Source: Flavobacterium branchiarum | GTDB taxonomy: Bacteria; Bacteroidota; Bacteroidia; Flavobacteriales; Flavobacteriaceae | Length of the DNA stretch: 64,000 bases | Direction of reading: 5' to 3' | Assembly (NCBI RefSeq): GCF_030409845.1 | Contig: NZ_JAUFQQ010000005.1 | Span: forward strand, 1,116,001 to 1,180,000 | In this document: positions 25,534 to 35,367 of the stretch, piece by piece | How positions within the stretch are numbered: the stretch's first letter is position 1 | Layout of the letters: each line of letters begins with the position of its first letter | Made by a program: the position numbers and the translations under genes | The notes under the pieces: generated by a model | The model's database searches: none | What the model saw: only the letters and a program-made list of their open reading frames with translations | What the model was told of the DNA's origin: nothing

Positions 25534-25786
25534 TATTTCTATAAGTTAAATGTCTTTTTTACGAATTATAATAATTTGAAACAGAAAGTAAACACAGAAA
25601 TTAAGAAGAACCATTTTTGATAGTCATTTATCATTTCCTCAATTATGCTACCAACTAAAATAAATTCTAATCTGCATATATTATAAAAAAATTAAGCATC
25701 CGCAATTAAATTATTATTTTTTAATACAGTTCCCTTTATAAAGCATAATTGTAACTCTGTCGTCCTTAAACATTTTATAAATCTCT

Positions 25787-25794
25787 TATCTTTG
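25787..25794 (+). promoter_or_regulatory. Candidate -7 box for gpmI
   Basis: TATCTTTG, an exact TAnnTTTG match, 17 bases before the ATG. Confidence 0.55.
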
Positions 25795-25810
25795 TAGAAA
25801 ATAAATTCTG

Positions 25811-27328
25811 ATGAACAAAAAAGTAATCCTTATGATTTTAGATGGTTGGGGAAAATCTCCTGACCCTAAAGTATCTGCAATAGACAATGCAAATGTTCCA
25901 TTTATAAATAGCCTTTACAAAAACTACCCAAGCGCTCAACTTCGTACCGATGGTTTAAACGTAGGTTTACCTGAAGGACAAATGGGAAATAGTGAAGTTG
26001 GTCATATGAACCTTGGTGCAGGAAGAATCGTTTACCAAGATTTAGCAAAAATCAACCTTGCAGTAGCTAACAATACTTTGGCAAAAGAGCAAGTCCTTGT
26101 AGACGCTTTTACTTACGCTAAAGAAAACAATAAAAAAGTTCACTTTTTAGGTTTAGTTTCAGATGGTGGTGTTCACTCACACACTTCTCACCTAAGAGGA
26201 TTAATAGATGCTACTCAAGAATATGGCTTAGACAAAGTGTTTATTCATGCTTTTACAGACGGCCGCGATGTAGATCCGAAATCTGGAGCAACTTATATTC
26301 AAGATTTAGAAAACCATATTGCAAATACTCCAGTTAAAATAGCATCAGTTATTGGTCGTTATTATGCAATGGACCGTGACAAACGTTGGGAACGTGTAAA
26401 ACTTGCTTACGACTTAATTGTTAACGGCTTAGGAGCACACTCAAAAGATGCTGTAGCTTCAATCAAAGAAAGTTATAAAAATGATGTTACCGATGAGTTT
26501 ATTGCTCCAATCATTATGGTTGACGCAAACGACAAACCTTTGGCAACTATCGAAGAGGATGATGTTGTTATTTTCTTCAATTTTAGAACTGATAGAGGTC
26601 GTGAACTTACTGAGGCGCTTTCGCAAGAAGACTTTCACGAGCAAAACATGCATAAACTAAACTTATACTACGTTACACTTACCAATTACGACGAAACGTA
26701 TAAAAATGTAAAAGTTGTTTACAATAAAGACAACATTACAGAAACTTTAGGTGAAGTTTTAGAAAAAGCCAATAGAAAACAAATTCGTATTGCCGAAACG
26801 GAGAAATATCCTCACGTAACTTTTTTCTTCTCTGGAGGAAGAGAAGTTCCTTTTGAAGGCGAAACTAGAATCTTAAGAAATTCTCCAAAAGTAGCTACTT
26901 ATGATTTAAAGCCTGAAATGAGTGCTTTTGAATTAAAAGATGCATTAGTTCCTGAATTAAACAAAGGCGAAGTAGATTTTGTATGCTTAAATTTTGCCAA
27001 TGGAGACATGGTAGGACATACTGGAATTATGAGCGCTGCTATATTAGCCTGCGAAGCTGTTGATGCTTGTGTAAAAGAAGTTATCGAGGCAGCCCTTGCA
27101 AATGATTACACTACGATTGTAATTGCAGATCACGGAAATTGTGAAACGATGATTAATCCTGACGGAAGCCCTAATACAGCACACACGACTAATCCTGTAC
27201 CAATTATTTTGGTTGACAAAGAATTAAAAACGATACACGATGGTGTTCTAGGTGACATTGCTCCTACTATACTTGAGTTAATGGGAATACCTCAACCTGC
27301 TGCAATGACCTGTCATTCATTATTGTAA
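25811..27328 (+). CDS. gpmI: 2,3-bisphosphoglycerate-independent phosphoglycerate mutase
   Basis: Interconverts 3- and 2-phosphoglycerate in glycolysis and gluconeogenesis. 505 residues of the alkaline-phosphatase superfamily. The catalytic Ser61 is in GQMGNSEVGHMNLGAGR. SDGGVHSHTSHLRGLI, FTDGRDVDPKSG and the metal blocks NFANGDMVGHTG and IADHGNCETM are all intact. Single gene with its own promoter and terminator. Confidence 0.98.
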   Translation: MNKKVILMILDGWGKSPDPKVSAIDNANVPFINSLYKNYPSAQLRTDGLNVGLPEGQMGNSEVGHMNLGAGRIVYQDLAKINLAVANNTLAKEQVLVDAFTYAKENNKKVHFLGLVSDGGVHSHTSHLRGLIDATQEYGLDKVFIHAFTDGRDVDPKSGATYIQDLENHIANTPVKIASVIGRYYAMDRDKRWERVKLAYDLIVNGLGAHSKDAVASIKESYKNDVTDEFIAPIIMVDANDKPLATIEEDDVVIFFNFRTDRGRELTEALSQEDFHEQNMHKLNLYYVTLTNYDETYKNVKVVYNKDNITETLGEVLEKANRKQIRIAETEKYPHVTFFFSGGREVPFEGETRILRNSPKVATYDLKPEMSAFELKDALVPELNKGEVDFVCLNFANGDMVGHTGIMSAAILACEAVDACVKEVIEAALANDYTTIVIADHGNCETMINPDGSPNTAHTTNPVPIILVDKELKTIHDGVLGDIAPTILELMGIPQPAAMTCHSLL

Positions 27329-27350
27329 GCAATTTGAAACAAAAAAACTA

Positions 27351-27386
27351 AAAGCTATTCTTAACTATAAGAGTAGCTTTTTTTTT
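27351..27386 (+). terminator. Terminator of gpmI
   Basis: 13-bp stem AAAGCTATTCTTA/TAAGAGTAGCTTT (one G-T pair), 4-base loop, then nine T. Confidence 0.9.
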
Positions 27387-27429
27387 ACATAAATAAAAGT
27401 TAAAAACGTAAATATAACAGTAATACTAT

Positions 27430-27437
27430 TATATTTG
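27430..27437 (+). promoter_or_regulatory. Candidate -7 box for the TetR-ABC-HlyD-TolC operon
   Basis: TATATTTG, an exact TAnnTTTG match, 18 bases before the TetR start. No other promoter is seen within the four genes. Confidence 0.55.
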
Positions 27438-27454
27438 CATTTAAAATAACTTAT

Positions 27455-28126
27455 ATGGAAATTATACTATCAAATTTAAAAATCCAAATCAACGAAAAGA
27501 TCTATGTAAAAGATCCAGAAACATCTGTATTAGGAAAAAAAATCATTGAACATAGTATACTCCTCATCGATGCTATTGGTTTTGATAATTTTACATTTAA
27601 AAAATTAGGCGAAAAAATAGGCTCAAACGAAAGCTCTATTTATCGCTATTTTGAAAACAAACACAAATTATTAGTTTATTTATCTTCTTGGTATTGGAGC
27701 TGGATGGAATACAAACTTGTATTTAGCACCACTAACATCACAGATAAAAAAGAAAAACTAAATAAAGCGATAACGATTGTTACTGAAAAAGTAACAGACG
27801 ATACTAATACAGATCATATTAACGAGGCAATTTTAAATAAAATTATAATTGCAGAATTTACCAAAACGCTTCATACTAAAGAGGTCGATCAAGAAAACAA
27901 AGAAGGCTTTTTTTTAATATACAAAAGAGTTATTAGCCGAATTGTGGCTATTGTAAAAGAAGTGAACCCAGAATATCCTTTTGCAAAATCTTTAATATCA
28001 ACTATTGTAGAAGGAAGTTTACACCAACATTTTCTAACAGATCATTTAAAAACAATCACAGATTGCAATGAGACTGTTACAACTACTCAATTTTATTTAA
28101 ACCTTGCAGAAAACGTTTTGCGCTAA
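27455..28126 (+). CDS. TetR/AcrR-family transcriptional regulator
   Basis: 223 residues. The N-terminal DNA-binding part is IIEHSILLIDAIGFDNFTFK followed by KLGEKIGSNESSIYRYFENK, the classic TetR helix-turn-helix, here preceded by about 30 extra residues. The C-terminal ligand domain is unassigned. It is first in the operon with the ABC exporter genes, 11 bases before the next, and most likely represses this operon in answer to a ligand. Confidence 0.9.
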   Translation: MEIILSNLKIQINEKIYVKDPETSVLGKKIIEHSILLIDAIGFDNFTFKKLGEKIGSNESSIYRYFENKHKLLVYLSSWYWSWMEYKLVFSTTNITDKKEKLNKAITIVTEKVTDDTNTDHINEAILNKIIIAEFTKTLHTKEVDQENKEGFFLIYKRVISRIVAIVKEVNPEYPFAKSLISTIVEGSLHQHFLTDHLKTITDCNETVTTTQFYLNLAENVLR

Positions 28127-28137
28127 AAAGAAAAAAC

Positions 28138-29796
28138 ATGACTCCATTAAAACGATTTTACAATTTACTTGAGCTAGATAAAAAAGACGTTTATCAAATT
28201 TTCTTCTATGCTATTTTTGCAGGATTAATCAGTTTATCACTCCCATTAGGTATTCAGGCAATCATAAACTTTATACAATCTGGTAGAGTAAGTGTTTCAT
28301 GGATAATACTCATCATATTAGTTGTAGTAGGTGTTGCATTAGTGGGAATTCTATCTTTAATGCAATTGCGTATTACCGAAAATTTACAACAAAAAATATT
28401 CGTCCGATCCTCCTTTGAGTTTGCTGCACGATTACCAAAAATCAAATCAAATCAGATATACGGACATTATTTACCGGAATTAACGAACCGCTTTTTCGAT
28501 ACGCTAACGATCCAAAAAGGAACTTCCAAATTGTTAATAGATTTCTCGGCTGCGCTACTTCAAATCGTTTTTGGAATTATTTTATTATCCTTATATCATC
28601 CGTATTTTATTATTTTCGGTGTGCTTCTTCTTTTACTTTTATTCTTTATTTTTAAATTTTCTTACAATCCTGGTTTAGAAACCAGCTTAAAAGAATCAAA
28701 AGCTAAATATAGTGTTGTAAACTGGCTACAAGAAATTGCACGTAATAGCTTTAGTTTTATCAATGAACTCACCCATGATTTTGCACTTCAAAAAAACGAC
28801 ACTTTAATTACCGATTATCTTACGTATCGCGAGAAACATTTTAGCGTCATTAAAAAACAATTTACTCAATTAATTATCTTTAAAATAATAATAACTGCTG
28901 GATTATTATCCATTGGAGGATTTTTAGTACTAGATCAGGAAATGAACATCGGACAGTTTGTAGCTGCAGAAATTATAATCTTATTGGTAATAAACTCTGT
29001 AGAAAAAATTATCTTAGGACTTCAAACCTTCTATGATGTTTTAAGTTCTGTTGAAAAAATAGGACAAATAAACGACTTAGAATTAGAAGAATATACAGAT
29101 TCTGAAGAGGATAATTGCTACAATAACATAACATTAGAAACTGAAAATTTGAATTTTAAATTTCCAGATTCCGAGAACTATATTTTAGAGGGTATTAATC
29201 TTAAAATAGAACAAGGTGAAAAAGTAGTAATTGATGGTACGAATGGTTCTGGAAAAACAACACTGATTCGCTTATTATCAAGAGTTTTAAAACAAAATTC
29301 AGGCTCTCTTTACATCAATGATGACACGTATAAAAAAATAAATATAAAGCAATACCGCTCACAAATTAGCTACATAAATTATAATGAGACTCCGTTTGAA
29401 GGAACTATTCTAGAAAATCTAACCTTTAATGACCCCACTGTAAGCTCTGAAGACCTAAAATGGGCTATCGAAGGAGTACAACTTGGCTCCTTTATCAGAC
29501 AATTACCAAAAGGTTTAGATACCCATATTTTTCCCGAAGGACAACAATTATCTTCCTCAAATGCCCAAAAATTACTGCTAGCGAGAAGTATTATTCATAA
29601 GCCAAAAATTCTTTTTTATGAAGATCCAACGGATACTATGGATGATACTGTTGCAAATGAAATCATTGATTTTATTACTTCAGACAAAAACAAATGGACC
29701 ATTATTGTTTCATCTAAAAATCCGTATTGGGAGACTAAATCTACTCGAAAAATAACGATGCAAAGAGGACATATCATACTTGATCAAAAAAAATAA
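28138..29796 (+). CDS. ABC exporter-type permease-ATPase with degenerate nucleotide-binding domain
   Basis: 552 residues: membrane domain (about 20-310, five to six helices) and ATPase domain (about 335-552). Walker A is intact (GTNGSGKTTL, from residue 366). The other motifs are eroded. The Q-loop Gln is replaced (INYNETPF, 413-420), the signature reads LSSSN (from 471) instead of LSGGQ, Walker B ends ILFYED (491-496) so the usual Asp-Glu is Glu-Asp, and the switch His is absent (IIVSSKNP). It is followed by HlyD and TolC genes, so the layout is that of type I export. ATP binding looks possible, but normal hydrolysis is doubtful. Confidence 0.9.
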   Translation: MTPLKRFYNLLELDKKDVYQIFFYAIFAGLISLSLPLGIQAIINFIQSGRVSVSWIILIILVVVGVALVGILSLMQLRITENLQQKIFVRSSFEFAARLPKIKSNQIYGHYLPELTNRFFDTLTIQKGTSKLLIDFSAALLQIVFGIILLSLYHPYFIIFGVLLLLLLFFIFKFSYNPGLETSLKESKAKYSVVNWLQEIARNSFSFINELTHDFALQKNDTLITDYLTYREKHFSVIKKQFTQLIIFKIIITAGLLSIGGFLVLDQEMNIGQFVAAEIIILLVINSVEKIILGLQTFYDVLSSVEKIGQINDLELEEYTDSEEDNCYNNITLETENLNFKFPDSENYILEGINLKIEQGEKVVIDGTNGSGKTTLIRLLSRVLKQNSGSLYINDDTYKKINIKQYRSQISYINYNETPFEGTILENLTFNDPTVSSEDLKWAIEGVQLGSFIRQLPKGLDTHIFPEGQQLSSSNAQKLLLARSIIHKPKILFYEDPTDTMDDTVANEIIDFITSDKNKWTIIVSSKNPYWETKSTRKITMQRGHIILDQKK

Positions 29797-29801
29797 AAGC
29801 T

Positions 29802-31148
29802 ATGCTAAACATTTCTGACAACAAAACAAAAATACAGCCTCTTGACAAATATGAAACTGTAAAAAACCTAAGTAATAGGCCTCATTACAAAATTCTAAAC
29901 AAAATCATTATAGGCACTTCTATCTTTGGTGCAATTGCACTGTTCTTGCCTTGGACACAGAATATTTCTGGATCAGGAGCCGTGACAACCTTAAAACCAA
30001 ATCAAAGACCACAATCTATTCAGAGTGTTATTTCTGGAAGAATTGAAAAATGGTATGTTCAAGAAGGTGATTTTGTAAAAAAGGGAGATACAATCATGTA
30101 CATATCTGAGGTAAAAGAAGACTACATGGATCCAAACTTGGTCGAGAATACTAAAAACCAAGTAACTGCAAAAAAACATTCTCTAGAATCATATGACTCA
30201 AAAGTGAATACCCTTTCTAAGCAAATTCAATTTATAGAAAATGAACAGAAATTAAAATTAGAGCAAGCTAAAAACAAAGTAAAGCAATCTCTTTTAAAAA
30301 TAAAAAGTGATAGTATCGATCTTATTGCAGTCAAAACCCAATTAAAAATTGCAAACACACAATACGATCGTTCCGTACAACTTAATAAAGAAGGACTTAA
30401 ACCGTTGACTGATGTTGAAGAAAAACGTTTAAAATTACAAGATGTTGATGCTAAGATTGTAACTCAGGAAAACAAATACCTAACTAGCAAAAATGAATAC
30501 ATCAATTCTAAAGTAGAAGTCAATAGAATTACGGCTGAATATTCTGAGAAGGTTGCCAAAGCAAAAAGTGATCAGTTTACCACTTTGAGTAATAAATTTG
30601 ATACGGAAGCACAAGTCAATAAATTAGAAAATCAATACGTAAATTATAGCGTTCGAAATGGCATGTATTACATTAAAGCAGTTCAAAATGGTTACATTAA
30701 CAGAGCTCTACTTGCTGGTATAGGAGAAACTATAAAAGAAGGCACTCCAATTGTGACTATAATGCCATCTGAATATGATATTGCTGTTGAAACTTACATA
30801 AGTCCTATTGATTTACCATTAATGACAAAAGGAGAAAAAGTACGTATTTGGTTTGATGGTTGGCCAACGATTGTATTTTCTGGCTGGCCAGATATTTCAT
30901 ATGGAACCTTTGGTGGAAAAGTGGTTGCTATAGAAAATTTTATTAGTCCCAACGGCAAATACAGAGTCCTTATCGCTCCAGATCCATCAGAAGCAAAATG
31001 GCCAAAACAACTAAGTATTGGTTCTGGTGCTCAAACGCTTGCTTTATTAGAAACGGTGCCAATTTGGTTTGAAATATGGAGAACCCTAAACGGATTCCCT
31101 CCTAATTATTATAAAAGTGAGACAAAAACCACTAAAGAAAAAAAATAA
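29802..31148 (+). CDS. HlyD-family membrane fusion protein
   Basis: 448 residues. One N-terminal membrane helix (IIIGTSIFGAIALFLPWTQ, about 34-52), then the biotinyl-lipoyl half motif GRIEKWYVQEGDFVKKGDTI. A long periplasmic coiled coil (about 105-275) follows, and the second lipoyl half YIKAVQNGYINRALLAGIGE. Links the inner-membrane ABC protein to the TolC protein encoded next. Its stop overlaps the TolC start by one base (TAATG). Confidence 0.93.
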   Translation: MLNISDNKTKIQPLDKYETVKNLSNRPHYKILNKIIIGTSIFGAIALFLPWTQNISGSGAVTTLKPNQRPQSIQSVISGRIEKWYVQEGDFVKKGDTIMYISEVKEDYMDPNLVENTKNQVTAKKHSLESYDSKVNTLSKQIQFIENEQKLKLEQAKNKVKQSLLKIKSDSIDLIAVKTQLKIANTQYDRSVQLNKEGLKPLTDVEEKRLKLQDVDAKIVTQENKYLTSKNEYINSKVEVNRITAEYSEKVAKAKSDQFTTLSNKFDTEAQVNKLENQYVNYSVRNGMYYIKAVQNGYINRALLAGIGETIKEGTPIVTIMPSEYDIAVETYISPIDLPLMTKGEKVRIWFDGWPTIVFSGWPDISYGTFGGKVVAIENFISPNGKYRVLIAPDPSEAKWPKQLSIGSGAQTLALLETVPIWFEIWRTLNGFPPNYYKSETKTTKEKK

Positions 31149-32536
31149 TGAAACCGATATATTTAGTTTTCCTATTTATTGGTTTTACGCTTTTTGGCCA
31201 AGAACCAATCTCCAAAGAATTCACCTATAATGAATTTCTTGGATATGTAAAAAAATACCATCCTTTGGTTAAAAATGCCAATTTAGAAGTTAACAAAGCT
31301 CAAGCTAATTTAATGATGGCTCGAGGTGGTTTTGATCCAAAAATTGAAGTCGATTTTAGTAAAAAGGAATTTAAAGACAAAGAATACTATTCGATTTTAA
31401 ATAGCAGTTTTAAAATCCCAACTTGGTACGGAATCGAATTAAAAGCTGGATTTGACAATAGTGAAGGTATTTATCTTAATCCCGAAAATTCTACTCCAAA
31501 TCAAGGATTAACTTCTTTAGGAATCAATGTGCCTATCGGGCAAGGATTATTCATTAATCAAAGAATGGCGGATGTTCGAAAAGCTAAAATTCAAATGAAG
31601 CTTAGTGAATCTGAAAGAAAACTCCAAGCCATTAGTATTTTATACGATGCTTCGATTGCGTATTTTAATTGGAAGAAGAATTTTGACGAAATGAAGCTCT
31701 ATGAAACATACAATAACAATGCTCAAATACGTTTATCAGGAATTAAATCTCTTATTAGCCGCGGCGACAAACCTGCTATTGACAGTATTGAAGCAGGAAT
31801 AAGTTTAAAAAACAGACAATTAAGCTTTGAGGATTCTAAATTAAAACTAACCAAATCTAAATTAGAACTATCTAATTTTCTTTGGCTAGAAAATAATATT
31901 CCCTTAGAAGTTTCAGAAAATCTTATACCAGAAACGGTGCTAGAAAACACCTTGCAAGAAACACTAAAAACTAATGATTTATTACAAAAAGACTTTAGCT
32001 TGGATGCACATCCAAAAATAAATGCATTGCAAAATAAAATAGACATTCTGAATGTAGAGAAAGATCTAAAGCAGAATATGCTCTTACCAAAAATAAACTT
32101 GGGCTACTCCTATTTATCGGAACCTAGCTATATTGACAATTATCGCTTTCAAGATTACAAATTTGGTGTGGAGTTTTATTTCCCTCTATTTTTAAGAAAA
32201 GAACGAGGAAGTTTAAGATTAGCAAAATACAAAGTTCAAGAAAACGAATTTGCTTTGGCTCTAGAAAAAGTGCAATTAACGAATAAAATAAGTGCACAAA
32301 AAATAGAAATCACTTCATTGCAAAAGCAGAAGAAACTTGCCAAAGATTTGGTCGAAAATAACATTACAATGCTCAACTCCGAAGAACGATTATTCTCATT
32401 TGGCGAGAGCTCTTTATTCTTAATTAATACCCGAGAAAATAATTTGGTTAGCGCTAAGCTTGCCGCTATTGCATTAGAAAACCGATTTTACATCTCAAAT
32501 TCGGAACTTTTTAAAATCATGGCAAACCCAGATTAA
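31148..32536 (+). CDS. TolC-family outer-membrane efflux protein
   Basis: 462 residues with a signal peptide (MKPIYLVFLFIGFTLFGQ). Two repeated blocks of long helices and strands (for example YHPLVKNANLEVNKAQANLM near residue 37) are typical of TolC duct proteins. It completes the tripartite exporter with the two genes before it. No obvious cargo gene (RTX toxin, peptide with double-Gly leader) is adjacent. A bidirectional terminator follows. Confidence 0.93.
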   Translation: MKPIYLVFLFIGFTLFGQEPISKEFTYNEFLGYVKKYHPLVKNANLEVNKAQANLMMARGGFDPKIEVDFSKKEFKDKEYYSILNSSFKIPTWYGIELKAGFDNSEGIYLNPENSTPNQGLTSLGINVPIGQGLFINQRMADVRKAKIQMKLSESERKLQAISILYDASIAYFNWKKNFDEMKLYETYNNNAQIRLSGIKSLISRGDKPAIDSIEAGISLKNRQLSFEDSKLKLTKSKLELSNFLWLENNIPLEVSENLIPETVLENTLQETLKTNDLLQKDFSLDAHPKINALQNKIDILNVEKDLKQNMLLPKINLGYSYLSEPSYIDNYRFQDYKFGVEFYFPLFLRKERGSLRLAKYKVQENEFALALEKVQLTNKISAQKIEITSLQKQKKLAKDLVENNITMLNSEERLFSFGESSLFLINTRENNLVSAKLAAIALENRFYISNSELFKIMANPD

Positions 32537-32554
32537 AACCAGTATAAAACAAAT

Positions 32555-32596
32555 CAAAAAAGAGACAAATTCTAAAACTTGTCTCTTTTTGTTTTT
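32555..32596. terminator. Bidirectional terminator exporter operon / DUF445
   Basis: 12-bp stem AAAAAGAGACAA/TTGTCTCTTTTT (32556-32590), with runs of A and T on either side. Confidence 0.88.
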
Positions 32597-32604
32597 TAAA
32601 GATT

Positions 32605-33849
32605 CTAGGTAATAATATGCTCTACAAAATAAATTAAAAGCCCCACAATCCCTCCTACCACAGTTCCGTTAATACGTATAAATTGGAGATCTTTACCTAT
32701 TTCTAATTCTAGCTTATTGGAGATTTCTTCCTTGTCCCAGCTCTTTACTGATGATGCTATCAGATCACCAATCATTTGTTTATTTTTAAGAAGAATACCT
32801 AGCAAATCTATTTTTATAAAATCATTTATTTTGCTCAACATAACAAGATCACTTTTTATACTGATTCCGAAATTCTGAATCATACTTATAATTCTGTTCT
32901 TTATTTTAGAATCCTCTTTCTTTTCTAAATCGGTAGCAATTGCATCTTTTATTTGACTCCATATAGCACCAATATACTCAATGACTTCTTTCTTATGAGC
33001 AAACTCAATAACCAAATCATTTACTTTTTGTTGCAACTCTGGCGAGCTATTTAACTCGGAGATAAAATTAAGAACATATGTATTTATTTTTCTTCGAATG
33101 CTACTATTTGCATGTTTTGCTTCATCGATAAACTCATACAATCCATTAAAAATACCGTCTGCAATTTTTTTATCTGCCACTCCAAGCGTGTACCAAGGAG
33201 TTGATTCATTTACTTTCTCCCGAATCACTTCTCTATTATTCTGCAATTCTTCAGTAAGTATTTTTAGGACATTGGATATTAACTGCTCCTGCTTTTCGCT
33301 TTTAGTCAAAGACTCCAACCCAATTGCAATCCATTCTCCAAAGTTTATTTCTTGCAATTTGGCTTCAAATTTCACTTGTATGAATTTCTGAACATCTTCA
33401 TCTACAATCGTTTTTAAAATACCTGGAATTACATCTTCAATTATCAAAGAAGCAATAGTATTTGCGTTGTTTTTTTCAGATAGCCAATCAGCTGCCTTTG
33501 CAGCAAAATTAAACTGTTCAATTTTTGCCTCTAATTTCTCTTTAATCAAAAACTCATCTGAAACAAAAGTGCCTAAGTTTTGACCAATTGCATCTTTATT
33601 ATTGGGTATCAAAGCCGTATGCGGAATAGGCAAACCCAAAGGATGCCTGAATAAAGCCACTATCGCAAACCAATCTGCAATTCCACCAACCATTGCCGCT
33701 TCGCTAAAAGCTTTGAGCCAGCCTATTTTAAAATAAATTGCAATTAAAAAAAGCAGTACAGCTCCACCCAATACTCCTAAAGCAAATCGTTTCATTTTGA
33801 TCAAACCTGCTACTTTGCTTATTACTTCTTGGTTATTAATACTTTTCAT
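32605..33849 (-). CDS. DUF445-family membrane protein
   Basis: 414 residues. Two N-terminal hydrophobic segments (ALGVLGGAVLLFLIAIYF and AAMVGGIADWFAIVALF) with the DUF445 hallmark FRHPLGLPIPHTALIPNNKD, then a long helical soluble region, and a C-terminal anchor (GTVVGGIVGLLIYFVEHIIT). YjiN-like; the biochemical role is not established. Single gene sharing a terminator with the exporter operon. Confidence 0.87.
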   Translation of the reverse strand: MKSINNQEVISKVAGLIKMKRFALGVLGGAVLLFLIAIYFKIGWLKAFSEAAMVGGIADWFAIVALFRHPLGLPIPHTALIPNNKDAIGQNLGTFVSDEFLIKEKLEAKIEQFNFAAKAADWLSEKNNANTIASLIIEDVIPGILKTIVDEDVQKFIQVKFEAKLQEINFGEWIAIGLESLTKSEKQEQLISNVLKILTEELQNNREVIREKVNESTPWYTLGVADKKIADGIFNGLYEFIDEAKHANSSIRRKINTYVLNFISELNSSPELQQKVNDLVIEFAHKKEVIEYIGAIWSQIKDAIATDLEKKEDSKIKNRIISMIQNFGISIKSDLVMLSKINDFIKIDLLGILLKNKQMIGDLIASSVKSWDKEEISNKLELEIGKDLQFIRINGTVVGGIVGLLIYFVEHIIT

Positions 33850-34020
33850 GATAGGAAGAATTAATTATTAAGCTAATTTATTCAATTGTTTCAACAACTG
33901 TTTTCATTTTAGTAAGATAATTTTACAAACTTTCTATATATTTATAGACTGCTTTTAAATCTAGTTTTAAATGATATAATTAAAACCAAAGGCTACTTAA
34001 AGAAAATAATATTAAAATTG

Positions 34021-34028
34021 TACTTTTG
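34021..34028 (+). promoter_or_regulatory. Candidate -7 box for map
   Basis: TACTTTTG, an exact TAnnTTTG match, 20 bases before the ATG. Confidence 0.55.
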
Positions 34029-34048
34029 CAAACAGAAAATTCGAAATT

Positions 34049-34867
34049 ATGATTATTGTAAAATCACGTGAAGAAATAGAATTAATGCGCGAAAGTGCCT
34101 TAATCGTATCAAAAACATTAGGAATGATTGCTTCTGAAATAAAAGAAGGAGTTACCACATTATATCTTGATAAACTAGCCGAAGAATTCATTCGTGATCA
34201 CGGTGCAGTTCCAAGTTTTTTAGGTTTATATGACTTTCCAAACTCATTATGTATGAGTCCAAACTCACAAGTTGTACACGGTATTCCAAACAACACTCCT
34301 TTAAAAAGTGGTGATGTTATCTCGGTAGACTGTGGTGCCTACAAAAATGGATATCATGGAGATCATGCTTACAGCTTTGAGATAGGAGAAGTTGCTCCAG
34401 AAGTTAAAAAATTACTACAAGTTACTAAAGAATCTTTATATGTTGGAATCCGCGAATTTAAAGCTGGAAACCGCGTAGAAGATGTTGGAAGTGCCATACA
34501 AAAATATACTGAAGCACATGGATACGGAGTTGTTCGTGAACTAGTTGGTCATGGACTTGGGCAAAAAATGCACGAAGATCCAGAAATGCCTAATTATGGA
34601 AAAAAAGGTAGAGGTAAACTTTTTGTTGAAGGAATGGTTGTTGCGATCGAGCCAATGATTAACCTTGGAACAAGAAACATAAAACAACATAAAGATGGTT
34701 GGACAATTACAACAGCCGATGGAAAACCAAGTGCACATTTTGAACATGATGTAGCTCTTATTGATGGTAAACCAGAAATCTTATCAACTTTCCAATACAT
34801 CTATAAAGCACTAGGAATAGAAAGCAACGAAGAAGATGAATTTAGAAAAGTGCCATTGACATTATAA
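34049..34867 (+). CDS. map: Type I methionine aminopeptidase
   Basis: Removes the N-terminal Met from nascent proteins. 272 residues in pita-bread fold order: HGIPNNTPLKSGDVISVDCG (first Asp ligand), YHGDHAYSF (second Asp), VGHGLGQKMHEDPEMPNYG (His), VEGMVVAIEPMI (Glu) and SAHFEHDVAL (Glu). All five metal ligands are present. The repeat arm of the GxxExxY cassette begins 10 bases past its stop. Confidence 0.97.
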   Translation: MIIVKSREEIELMRESALIVSKTLGMIASEIKEGVTTLYLDKLAEEFIRDHGAVPSFLGLYDFPNSLCMSPNSQVVHGIPNNTPLKSGDVISVDCGAYKNGYHGDHAYSFEIGEVAPEVKKLLQVTKESLYVGIREFKAGNRVEDVGSAIQKYTEAHGYGVVRELVGHGLGQKMHEDPEMPNYGKKGRGKLFVEGMVVAIEPMINLGTRNIKQHKDGWTITTADGKPSAHFEHDVALIDGKPEILSTFQYIYKALGIESNEEDEFRKVPLTL

Positions 34868-34877
34868 CACGTTATTA

Positions 34878-34894
34878 CGCAAAGTTTCACAAAG
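34878..34894. repeat. Left inverted arm of GxxExxY cassette
   Basis: CGCAAAGTTTCACAAAG. Its reverse complement matches 35368-35384 at 15 of 17 positions. Both arms are stutters of the CGCAAAG/CACAAAG word also seen in the array at 59.3-60.2 kb. Confidence 0.65.
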
Positions 34895-34929
34895 TAAACG
34901 CCAAGATTTAGTTTCAAATAAGCCTAAAG

Positions 34930-35343
34930 ATGAGTGACAAGTTCTCCGAAATACCTGAAGATTTACAAGCTATATCATACAAGATAATTGGATTGGCAAT
35001 AGAAGTTCATCGGCAACTTGGTCCTGGTTTGCTCGAATCTGCTTATCAGGAATGCCTATTTTATGAAATTAAAAATGCAGGTTTAAAAGTTAAAAAAGAA
35101 GTAACACTTCCAATTATTTATAAAGAAATTAGACTAGAACAAGGATACAGGATTGATTTACTTGTAGAAGATAAATTAGTAATCGAATTAAAAACTGTTG
35201 AAAGTTTTAGCCCTGCACATTTTGCTCAAATATTAACATACTTGAAACTGGGAAAATACCCATTAGGTTTGTTAATAAATTACAATAGCACTATATTAAA
35301 AAACAATATAAAAAGATTTATAAACTCAAAATCAAATATTTAA
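34930..35343 (+). CDS. GxxExxY protein (PD-(D/E)XK nuclease-like)
   Basis: 137 residues. The naming motif is GPGLLESAYQECLFYEI (near residues 32-48). Then come RIDLLVEDKLVIELKTVESF, which fits a PD-(D/E)XK-type core (Asp ... Glu-X-Lys), and HFAQILTYLKLGKYPLGLLI. The molecular function of the family is not established. The gene is framed on both sides by inverted CGCAAAG-type arms (34878 and 35368), 35 and 24 bases from its ends, and separates map from a methyltransferase gene. It looks like an inserted unit. Confidence 0.88.
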   Translation: MSDKFSEIPEDLQAISYKIIGLAIEVHRQLGPGLLESAYQECLFYEIKNAGLKVKKEVTLPIIYKEIRLEQGYRIDLLVEDKLVIELKTVESFSPAHFAQILTYLKLGKYPLGLLINYNSTILKNNIKRFINSKSNI

Positions 35344-35367
35344 AAACTTAGCGAATCTTTGAGTTCC

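Larger units (their letters stand above)
25204..25810. other. 607-base intergenic region before gpmI
   Basis: AT-rich region between divergent genes. Besides the two -7 boxes and the perfect palindrome at 25510-25533, I see no gene, no RNA fold and no repeat in it. Confidence 0.6.

Noticed and set aside
27455..32536. Complete type I toxin secretion system with cargo
   Set aside because: No RTX or double-glycine cargo gene is adjacent, and the ATPase motifs are abnormal, so only the exporter layout is claimed.
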